NCBI GenBank assembly: GCA_020025965.1
Contig: JAHHRG010000055.1
Coordinates: forward strand, 1 to 12,472
DNA from: Sutterella sp.
GTDB lineage: Bacteria; Pseudomonadota; Gammaproteobacteria; Burkholderiales; Burkholderiaceae_F
Direction: 5' to 3'
Length of the DNA: 12,472 nt
In this document: one piece after another, positions 6,446-12,472 of the stretch
How positions within the stretch are numbered: the first letter of the stretch is position 1
Layout: every line of letters begins with the position of its first letter
The notes under the pieces: generated by a model
Told to the model about the DNA's origin: nothing
What the model saw: the letters and a program-made list of their open reading frames with translations, nothing else
Database searches by the model: none
Made by a program: the position numbers and the translations under genes

Positions 6446-9400
6446 CGATCAGGGACTTTTTGCTTTCCCGGAAGAGCAGTTTCGAGCCGTGAAACTCCAG
6501 GTGATGAACTGGGGGACTTTCTCGGGCGTTCATCAGATTGACATTGCCGAACGAGGCTTCCTTTTTGTGGGGGCATCGGGCTCGGGTAAGTCCACCTTGC
6601 TCGACGCCTTCTCGCAGTTGTTGGTTCCGACGAAAAGTATCGACTTTAACGCGGCGGCGCATGAAGCATCGGCGAAGGGCCGCGGCGAGCGCAGTGCCAT
6701 GAGTTATGTGCGCGGCGCCTGGACTATGGATGCCGAAGGCGCGGTGGAATATTTGCGTAAGAAGGCTGTTTTGTCTGCCCTGGCGCTTACCCTTAAAAAT
6801 CAGCAGGGTCGTACCGTCACGCTTGTGCAGCTCCTCTGGATTGCCGGCTCGTCGACCGCAAATACCGATTTGCAACGCCGTTTCATGGTCTTGCGCTACG
6901 ACTTCGATTTGGCTCGAGATTTGGAGGAATTCGGTTCCGATCTGAATGTTCGCCACTTTAAGAAGAGTTTGGGCGAGGGCGGCTTTTTCTTTGACAATTT
7001 TGCGGGCTACGAAGCCAAGTTCATGCAGGAATTGGGCATCAATTCGAAGAAGGCGATGCTCCTTCTTCATAAGACGCAGTCCGCTAAAAATTTGGGCGAC
7101 TTGAACGAATTTGTTCGTCGCTTCATGCTCGATACTCCCGAGACGATTGCAACGGCCGAAGCCCTGGCTGACGAATTTACGGAACTTGAAAAGTCCTATA
7201 AGGCCGTGGTTCGCGCGGAAGAACAGATTGCCGCCCTGACGCCTGCCGAGAAGAATTATCTGGCGCTCCTTGAAGGGGAAAAGACCCTTCGCAGGCTCGA
7301 ATTCGAAGACGAACATCTGACCGCCTTCGGTGAAAAGCTTCACATCAATCTTCAGACGAAAGAAGTTGAACGTTGGGGTGCAACCGTTGTGCGCCGTGAA
7401 TCGGAGTTGGCTCGTTTGGAAACGGAGAAGGACGATGCCGATCGTAGCGTACGCGATCTTGAACGCCTGGAGCGCGAAAAGGGTGGCGAACAGATCGAAA
7501 CTTGGGAGCGTGAAAAGAAGCGCGCCGAAGAAGATCGCGATCGTACGATGACGGAACGCGGTAAAGCGTCCGTGGCCGTTGATGCGCTCGGCTGGACGTT
7601 TCCGGCGACGGCCGAGGCTTTTGATGAAACCCGAGAAGCGGCCGACGCTTTGATTGAAAAATGTGAAGCCGATCACGAAGCGCGTGAAAATGAAAAGCGC
7701 ACGCTTGTCATTGCCGTCGATAAAGTGAAGACGCAGTTGAAAGAACTGCGTGCCGAAATCCGCTTGCTCGAGGATCGCAGAACCGGGATTCCTTCTGGTC
7801 CATTCAAGCTTCGCGAAAAGCTTGCCACGCTTCTTGATATGAAAGAGGCCGATCTTCCCTTTGCGGGCGAACTCATTCAGGTGAAAGAAAGCGAAGGCGC
7901 TTGGCGCGGTGCGATCGAACGTGCGCTTCACACTGTCGCGCTCACGGTATTGGTGCCGGCCGATCGTTTTGAAAAGGCCGAAGAACTGGCGGCCTCTCAG
8001 TATTGGGGCGAGAAGTTGCGTCTGATGCGCGATCGTCGCCGTGTCTTGGAGTCGAGCGAGTCGCCGCGAGAAGGGTCGCTGCTTTGGAAAATTGATGTCG
8101 CCGAATCGCCATTTGCCGACGGTCTCATGCAGTGGCTTGAAACCGAAGCAGACTATCTCTGTGCGGAAACGGCTGAAGAATTCCGACGAGAAAAGCGTGC
8201 CGTCCTGAAGTCGGGGCTTGTCAAGACGGCTCACGGTCGTCTTGAAAAGAACGATCGCTTTAGACCTGACGATCCGCGCGGCTGGGTTTTGGGAAGCGAC
8301 GTGGAAAAGAAGCTCGAAGCGCTCATGGAAGAATGCGTGGTGCTTGAGCGCGAACTCGACAAAGACAATCTGCGTCTCAAAACCCTGATGGACGAAGAAC
8401 GCCAGGCGAACGAAAGGCGCGACCAGGCTAAACGTTTCTTGGCTTTTGACTGGAATCGAATCGATCCGACACCGTTTGTGATGAAGATCGCTAAACTCGA
8501 TAAGGACATTCGCCGTCTGCGCGAGGGCAGTGACGATCTCAAGAAGATCGCCGAACGCCTTGAAACCGAGCGAAAGCGTCTTGCTGATCTGAGTAAGTGC
8601 TATATCGACGTGGCTTCAGAAGTGAAGGTCGCCGAAAAGTCCCGCGACAACGCGAGAAGCGCGCTCGCGGCTTTGCATCAGCGCTTTGACGCCAAGATTG
8701 CGGCGATCCCGGCCGTACTTGTGCCGCAGTTATCCGCGAGGATTGCAGTGGAGAAGCGCACGCTCGATTCGATCGTGAACGAAATCTATTCGGCGGGCCG
8801 TGCGCTGACGGCTGAGATCGGTGCTTTGAAAGACAAGATGAGCGAGTGCCGTCAGACGATCGAAAAAGTGTTTGTGGTCTTCCTCGCGAAGAATCCCGAC
8901 ATGAAGAGCCGTATGACGGACTCGGTCGAATCGGCCCCCGAGTTCCTCGATTACCTCGAGGGACTTCGTCGAGATCGATTGCCGGAATTTCGCGGTCGAT
9001 TCCGTAAACTTCTGCGTGAACAGAGTGCGCAGCAGTTGACGCGTCTCTTGGATCAGCTCAAAACGGAAAAGGCAAAGATCCGGGACGGTTTGGAACGAGT
9101 GAACGAAAGCTTGAAGCGTGTTCCTTACAACATCGATACGAACGGCCGCAAGACCTTCTTGGTGATTAAACCCGAAGACCGCAATTTGCCGGATGCTCAA
9201 GAGTTCCGTCAGCTGCTTTTGGCCGCAGCCAAGAACTTGGCAAACAGTCTTTCCGAAGCAGAAGAAGACGATCGTTTTGCTCTCCTTTCAACCATTGTCG
9301 GAAAGATCCGTGACAAGGGCCCCGAGGCGCAAGCGGCACTTCGCCGTGCATTGGATGTTCGCGAACACCTCGACTTCAAGGGCGAAGAAGTGAACGAACA

Positions 9401-9836
9401 CGGTGCCTTTGTGGATGTCGCTAGTACTTCCGGCAAGTCGGGCGGGCAGCGTCAAAAGCTGACGACGACCTGTCTGGCGGCAGCTCTTCGCTATCAGTTG
9501 TGCGGCGACAGTGACGATTTGCCGACCTTTGCGCCGGTTGTGCTGGACGAAGCCTTCGACAAGGCGGACAGTTCTTTTACGACCTTGTCGATGAAGATCT
9601 TCGAAGCTTTCGGCTTCCAGATGATTGTCGCCACGCCAGATAAGGCGGTGTCGACTCTTGAACCATTTATCGGCGGCGCCTGTGTGGTGCATATTGTCAA
9701 CCGTAACGCGTCTTCCCTGCTTGCCGTTCCGTATGACGATGAACGTCAGCGTCTCAATTGGACGACTTCTCGCGAAGAAGGTGCCCGTCAGGTGCAGGAA
9801 GAAGAAGGTGTCGAAGCCGTCAAGACCGAGGACTAA
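6438..9836 (+). CDS. jetC: Wadjet JetC, SMC-like ATPase
   Basis: JetC is the motor of the Wadjet complex, an SMC/MukB-like ATPase expected to extrude DNA loops. The 1132-residue protein has the N-terminal head half with WGTFSG (25-30) and Walker A GASGSGKST (45-53, Lys51). Long charged coiled-coil stretches (about 230-440 and 610-890) flank a hinge-like globular region (about 445-600, starting near GIPSGPFKLREKL). The C-terminal head half has the ABC signature SGGQ (1001-1004) and Walker B VVLDEAFDKAD (1034-1044, Asp1037/Glu1038). All ATPase motifs are intact. The start at 6438 is chosen over an upstream ATG at 6414 because GAGGAG lies 7 bases before it and the protein then begins just ahead of the head domain. 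It overlaps jetB by 8 nt, and jetD follows directly on its stop codon. Rad50/SbcC or MukB are the distant alternatives, excluded by context. Confidence 0.95.
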   Translation: MFDDQGLFAFPEEQFRAVKLQVMNWGTFSGVHQIDIAERGFLFVGASGSGKSTLLDAFSQLLVPTKSIDFNAAAHEASAKGRGERSAMSYVRGAWTMDAEGAVEYLRKKAVLSALALTLKNQQGRTVTLVQLLWIAGSSTANTDLQRRFMVLRYDFDLARDLEEFGSDLNVRHFKKSLGEGGFFFDNFAGYEAKFMQELGINSKKAMLLLHKTQSAKNLGDLNEFVRRFMLDTPETIATAEALADEFTELEKSYKAVVRAEEQIAALTPAEKNYLALLEGEKTLRRLEFEDEHLTAFGEKLHINLQTKEVERWGATVVRRESELARLETEKDDADRSVRDLERLEREKGGEQIETWEREKKRAEEDRDRTMTERGKASVAVDALGWTFPATAEAFDETREAADALIEKCEADHEARENEKRTLVIAVDKVKTQLKELRAEIRLLEDRRTGIPSGPFKLREKLATLLDMKEADLPFAGELIQVKESEGAWRGAIERALHTVALTVLVPADRFEKAEELAASQYWGEKLRLMRDRRRVLESSESPREGSLLWKIDVAESPFADGLMQWLETEADYLCAETAEEFRREKRAVLKSGLVKTAHGRLEKNDRFRPDDPRGWVLGSDVEKKLEALMEECVVLERELDKDNLRLKTLMDEERQANERRDQAKRFLAFDWNRIDPTPFVMKIAKLDKDIRRLREGSDDLKKIAERLETERKRLADLSKCYIDVASEVKVAEKSRDNARSALAALHQRFDAKIAAIPAVLVPQLSARIAVEKRTLDSIVNEIYSAGRALTAEIGALKDKMSECRQTIEKVFVVFLAKNPDMKSRMTDSVESAPEFLDYLEGLRRDRLPEFRGRFRKLLREQSAQQLTRLLDQLKTEKAKIRDGLERVNESLKRVPYNIDTNGRKTFLVIKPEDRNLPDAQEFRQLLLAAAKNLANSLSEAEEDDRFALLSTIVGKIRDKGPEAQAALRRALDVREHLDFKGEEVNEHGAFVDVASTSGKSGGQRQKLTTTCLAAALRYQLCGDSDDLPTFAPVVLDEAFDKADSSFTTLSMKIFEAFGFQMIVATPDKAVSTLEPFIGGACVVHIVNRNASSLLAVPYDDERQRLNWTTSREEGARQVQEEEGVEAVKTED

Positions 9837-11087
9837 ATGATGAAAAAGCCGGCTGAGGTTCGGGAGGAGCTCTCGCGAAAGTTTCGACGTTACCGTCGCC
9901 TTTGGCTCAAGGAGCGAGCCGAATGTCTGGGACTTATCAGCGTTGGTGCTGAAGGAGACTCGATACTCGACTCCGTAAAGCCGGCTTTTCCAATGTCTCT
10001 GTCTTTGGGAGTTCCATCCGATAAAACAGCAGCAGAGGCGGGTTGGTCCGGCTTAACCGAGTGGATCAGCGACTGGGAAGCCGAGGCAAAGCCGGGTGAG
10101 GGGGCCATTCAATGGCGAGCCCGACGGTTTTCGTCCATGGGCGAACAGAACGTGCCGGAGCGGATCGACTTTGCTTGCGCCGATGAAGTTGCCCGTCGTT
10201 TGGGCGAACTCACCGATTGGAAGAAGGACTGCCACCGGTTCGATCGACTGATGACAGCTTTCCCGGCTTTGCGAGAAAATTCAGAGTTTGCGCTCGACTT
10301 TGTCAAAGGCGCCGCTGACTGGACGGATGAGGATGTCGAACGCTTTATCAGCGTGTACGAATGGCTTGCCGAGCACCCGTCGACGAATCTTTATCTCCGT
10401 CAATTGCCGATTCCCGGCATTCATACGAAGTGGATGGACGAGAAACGCAAGAAGCTTTTCCTGGCTCTTCATCGTGCGGTGAACGGGACTGAGCCGGACA
10501 CCAGTACGACATTTGAATCGGTCTTCGGTATTCGTGTGAAAGAAAACCGATTGCGATTTCGCGTTCTTGATCCTGCAATGAGAGCGCTTACCGCCAACCT
10601 GGAGGATCTGGATCTTCCCAGAAGTCAGGCGGCTACTCTGCCTTTGGCGCCGGTTTGTGTCGTTTTTTCCGAAAATGAACAGACCGGGCTCGCTTTCCCG
10701 GATATGCCCGGTGTTGTTCTGGTACTGGGGCTCGGGAATAATGTGGGTGACTTGAGTGAGATCCCGTGGCTCAAAAATGCTCGGATTCTCTATTGGGGCG
10801 ATCTCGATACATACGGCTTTGATATTCTTGACAATGTCCGCGCCGTTTTGCCGCAGACCGAATCCGTCCTGATGGACGAGGCGACTGTCGAACGCTGGAA
10901 ATGCTATGCCGTGACGATCTCGGAAAAAGAGCAGTATCGGGGAAAACTCACGCATCTGACGCCCGACGAGACCCGAGTCTACGAAGGCCTTCAGACGGAT
11001 CGCTGGGGAGAGAACTTGCGTCTCGAGCAGGAAAGAATCCCTTGGGAAGCGGCTTTGGCAGAAGTGAAGGCGAGGTTAGGCCTCTAA
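9837..11087 (+). CDS. jetD: Wadjet JetD, TOPRIM-type DNA nuclease (DUF3322/DUF2220)
   Basis: JetD is the topoisomerase VI/Spo11-like nuclease that cuts the circular DNA sensed by the JetABC motor. The 416-residue protein has an N-terminal DUF3322 part (about 1-190, including WRARRF at 93-98 and NVPERI at 105-110) and a C-terminal DUF2220/TOPRIM part (about 225-416). Visible TOPRIM-type acids are Glu279 in VVFSENEQTG and Asp322/Asp324 in YWGDLDTYGF; the family tail motif LRLEQERIPW is at 394-403. These look intact, so a working metal-dependent nuclease is likely. The ATG at 9837 abuts the jetC stop codon; a second in-frame ATG at 9840 is equally possible and gives better spacing to the CGAGGA element inside the jetC end. 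It is the last gene of the operon. Confidence 0.94.
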   Translation: MMKKPAEVREELSRKFRRYRRLWLKERAECLGLISVGAEGDSILDSVKPAFPMSLSLGVPSDKTAAEAGWSGLTEWISDWEAEAKPGEGAIQWRARRFSSMGEQNVPERIDFACADEVARRLGELTDWKKDCHRFDRLMTAFPALRENSEFALDFVKGAADWTDEDVERFISVYEWLAEHPSTNLYLRQLPIPGIHTKWMDEKRKKLFLALHRAVNGTEPDTSTTFESVFGIRVKENRLRFRVLDPAMRALTANLEDLDLPRSQAATLPLAPVCVVFSENEQTGLAFPDMPGVVLVLGLGNNVGDLSEIPWLKNARILYWGDLDTYGFDILDNVRAVLPQTESVLMDEATVERWKCYAVTISEKEQYRGKLTHLTPDETRVYEGLQTDRWGENLRLEQERIPWEAALAEVKARLGL

Positions 11088-11122
11088 AGTGCGCTCCGTC
11101 GGTATCGAACCTTCGGATTCTC

Positions 11123-11128
11123 TATACT
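11123..11128 (+). promoter_or_regulatory. Candidate -10 element for the 93-residue protein gene
   Basis: TATACT (5/6 of TATAAT) lies 49 bases before the ATG at 11177, inside the 89-base gap after jetD. No good -35 is visible at 17 bases upstream. It suggests the small gene has its own promoter rather than depending only on jetABCD read-through. Confidence 0.4.
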
Positions 11129-11176
11129 TAGAACTTCATTTATTTGTTTTCATTTAGTTGAGCGGAATTTTTTGCC

Positions 11177-11458
11177 ATGAATATGGAAGACATTGTCATC
11201 ACCGATACCAGGCGCTATCCTGACAAATTTCACACGCAGCTCTCTGCGCGCTGTCAGCTTTTGGCCGCTTTGCGTAAGCTCCCCGATGACGAATATCTGG
11301 CCGGCCGCAAGATTATCTGCAATTGCAAGTATCGAAAGGGCATTACGCTAACCTACATTAACGTACCCTATACGATCGGCGGTGCACCACGTGCCGAACG
11401 AAGTCTGGCCTGGATGGATAAGGAAATTTCCGAAGCCATTCGTAAGACCAACCGCTGA
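11177..11458 (+). CDS. Small protein of unknown function (93 residues)
   Basis: I do not recognise this protein. It is soluble-looking, with no signal peptide or membrane segment, and rather basic. Residues 1-40 look helical (TDTRRYPDKF, then CQLLAALRKLPDDEYL). The middle has a basic strand-like segment with a CxC pair (IICNCKYRKG, Cys48 and Cys50) and ITLTYINVPY, and the C-terminus is an amphipathic helix (SLAWMDKEISEAIRKTNR). The alternation suggests a compact alpha-beta-alpha fold. Two starts are possible, ATG 11177 or ATG 11183; neither has more than a weak CGGA-type ribosome-binding site. It lies 89 bases after jetD with its own -10-like element and a strong terminator, so it is probably an independent housekeeping or lineage-specific gene. 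A Wadjet accessory role is possible but unsupported. Codon use resembles its neighbours, which supports it being a real gene. Confidence 0.7.
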   Translation: MNMEDIVITDTRRYPDKFHTQLSARCQLLAALRKLPDDEYLAGRKIICNCKYRKGITLTYINVPYTIGGAPRAERSLAWMDKEISEAIRKTNR

Positions 11459-11482
11459 TCGCCGAATCGAAGCATTTATCCG

Positions 11483-11522
11483 AAGCGCTCGTTTTCACTG
11501 AGAAACGAGCGCTTTGTTGTTT
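11483..11522 (+). terminator. Intrinsic terminator after the 93-residue protein gene
   Basis: A 12-bp perfect inverted repeat (AAGCGCTCGTTT at 11483-11494, AAACGAGCGCTT at 11503-11514) encloses an 8-base loop and is followed by a T-rich tail (TGTTGTTT). It begins 25 bases past the stop codon. It should isolate the small gene, and any read-through from jetD, from the aspartate dehydrogenase gene. Confidence 0.88.
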
Positions 11523-11584
11523 CCAAGGCGTACACTTGATTTTTCCTTTCGATGGGTTTCACGGCAACAAGAGGAGAAAGAAGA

Positions 11585-12382
11585 ATGAAGAAAGTGGCTT
11601 TGATCGGTTGCGGCGCTTTGGGCGGCATTGTCGCGCGTCATTTTGATCTGGCCGGTGAGGGCTGGGAGTTGACGACCGTGATGGCCAAAACCTTAGCTCA
11701 TGCCGAACGTCTGGCAGAAGAAACCGGTGCCGCTGCTGTGGCAACGATCGACGAACTGCTTGAAACAAAGCCCGATCTGGTGATCGAAACCGCCGGGATC
11801 GGCGCTGTGAAGGCCTATGCCGAAACCGTTCTTAAGGCCGGTATCGATTTGATGATCGTTTCGATCGGTGCGCTCGCCGACCGTGAATATTACAAACGCC
11901 TGGAAACCGCGGCTTTGAGTCACGGCGCCCGTCTTTATGTGGCCAACGGTGCGATCGGGGGCTTTGATGCGATGTGCACTTACCGTTTGATGGGAGCTGA
12001 TGAAGTCACGATTACGAGCACTAAGGCACCGAAGAGCTTGAAAGGCGCCCCCGGTTTGGGCGAACGTGTCCTTTCCGAGACTGAGGACGAAGTCGTTTTC
12101 GAAGGCAGTATGGAAGAAGCGATTGCAGGCTTTCCGAAAAATGTGAACGTAGGCGTGGCCACGGCCGTTGTGACGGAACGAGCCGATACCAAGGTTCGCA
12201 TCGTAAGTCGGCCGACTGCGAAGGAAAACGGGCATTTCATAACGATCCGCGGACCGCGACTCCATGCCGAAATGATGTTTTGTTCCGAACCCGATCCGGT
12301 CAATCCCCGCTCGAGCACGTCAACGGCTTACAGCGTGCTTGCCTTTTTGAAGAATCTTCATTCGCCCGTCGTCTTTTTCTAA
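11585..12382 (+). CDS. nadX: L-aspartate dehydrogenase (NadX-like)
   Basis: This enzyme oxidatively deaminates L-aspartate to iminoaspartate (then oxaloacetate and ammonia) with NAD(P), which can feed NAD synthesis through quinolinate. The 265-residue protein has an N-terminal Rossmann fold (IGCGALGG, 7-14) and a C-terminal aspartate dehydrogenase domain. Family signatures are NGAIGGFDA (121-129), FPKNVNVGVA (183-192) and NPRSSTSTAYS (240-250); His217 in NGHFITIRG lies where the catalytic His of the Thermotoga enzyme is expected. The length fits the family. The start at 11585 is chosen for its GAGGAG about 8 bases upstream and because the Rossmann strand follows immediately; the frame is open back to 11552. 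A -10-like TACACT (11531-11536) precedes it. The biological role depends on whether nadA/nadC are nearby, outside the window; a purely catabolic aspartate role is the alternative. Confidence 0.88.
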   Translation: MKKVALIGCGALGGIVARHFDLAGEGWELTTVMAKTLAHAERLAEETGAAAVATIDELLETKPDLVIETAGIGAVKAYAETVLKAGIDLMIVSIGALADREYYKRLETAALSHGARLYVANGAIGGFDAMCTYRLMGADEVTITSTKAPKSLKGAPGLGERVLSETEDEVVFEGSMEEAIAGFPKNVNVGVATAVVTERADTKVRIVSRPTAKENGHFITIRGPRLHAEMMFCSEPDPVNPRSSTSTAYSVLAFLKNLHSPVVFF

Positions 12383-12387
12383 AGTTG

Positions 12388-12438
12388 CAAGAGGGGCGTC
12401 GTGCGCGAATAAAAACTCATCGAGCACGACTTCTCTTG
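12388..12438. repeat. Interrupted inverted repeat downstream of nadX
   Basis: Outer arms CAAGAG/CTCTTG (12388-12393 with 12433-12438) and inner arms GTCGTGC/GCACGAC (12398-12404 with 12424-12430) form a 13-bp interrupted hairpin around a 19-base A-rich loop. It begins 5 bases past the nadX stop. No clear T-run follows on the plus strand, so it is not a textbook terminator. It could still end the nadX transcript, protect its 3' end, or act as an operator for the next gene. Confidence 0.55.
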
Positions 12439-12452
12439 GCTTGATAAACGGG

Positions 12453-12458
12453 TAAAAT
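12453..12458 (+). promoter_or_regulatory. Candidate -10 element for a gene to the right of the window
   Basis: TAAAAT (5/6 of TATAAT) lies just after the interrupted inverted repeat, with no clear -35. If real, transcription would start near 12465 and serve a gene beyond the right edge. The proximity to the inverted repeat would fit either a terminator-promoter junction or an operator. Confidence 0.3.
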
Positions 12459-12472
12459 GCAGGGATTCGGAA

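Noticed and set aside
6345..8234. Long open frame of 629 codons on the minus strand, opposite jetB/jetC
   Set aside because: It lies wholly antisense to jetC coding sequence with intact motifs. The translation is rich in Arg, Phe and His with no recognisable domain, typical of a shadow of the charged, biased coiled-coil codons on the other strand.
11093..11120. Minus-strand sequence resembling a tRNA T-loop (GGTTCGATACC)
   Set aside because: The bases flanking the loop do not form the 5-bp T stem, and no acceptor, D or anticodon arms fit in the short gap, so it is not a tRNA or a clear attachment site.
1..12472. CRISPR arrays, insertion sequences, phage integrase or flanking direct repeats
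   Set aside because: No regularly spaced repeats, transposase/integrase-like proteins or obvious paired terminal repeats were seen by eye in the window.

Overview
The window is about 12.5 kb of compact bacterial chromosome with moderately high GC. The main feature is a complete four-gene Wadjet (JetABCD) plasmid-defence operon set between lysine/diaminopimelate biosynthesis genes and an NAD-dependent aspartate dehydrogenase gene. The host cannot be named from sequence alone. The acetylase-type DAP pathway (DapH plus an M20 deacetylase), a lysine riboswitch with a transcription-attenuation platform, and a short 237-residue DapB all suggest a Firmicutes-like lineage. A moderately GC-rich member such as a Negativicute, or possibly Synergistota, is a low-confidence inference.

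Left part, 1-3135. A secreted-protein gene on the minus strand runs off the left edge (1-172). Next is the minus-strand operon dapA-dapB-dapH (transcribed 2714 to 379), which ends at a strong intrinsic terminator (324-356). Upstream of dapA, the 421-base divergent intergenic region holds a well-formed lysine riboswitch (aptamer 2810-2970) followed by an intrinsic terminator (2742-2773), so the operon should be shut off by lysine. The putative N-acetyl-diaminopimelate deacetylase (3136-4248) is transcribed divergently and is not under the riboswitch.

Centre, 4324-11087. jetA, jetB, jetC and jetD lie on the plus strand. They are tightly packed (29-nt overlap, 8-nt overlap, direct abutment) and evidently form one operon. 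The products match a kleisin-like DUF3375 protein, a KITE-like DUF4194 protein, an SMC-like ATPase and a TOPRIM-type nuclease (DUF3322/DUF2220). Together they are expected to form an SMC complex that extrudes and cuts small circular DNA. All ATPase and nuclease hallmark residues that could be checked are intact, so the system looks functional.

Right part, 11088-12472. A 93-residue protein of unknown function (11177-11458) has its own promoter-like element and a strong terminator. It is followed by a 265-residue L-aspartate dehydrogenase (nadX-like, 11585-12382), then an interrupted inverted repeat and a promoter-like stretch leading out of the window. No integrase, transposase, tRNA, CRISPR or direct-repeat boundary was seen around the defence operon.
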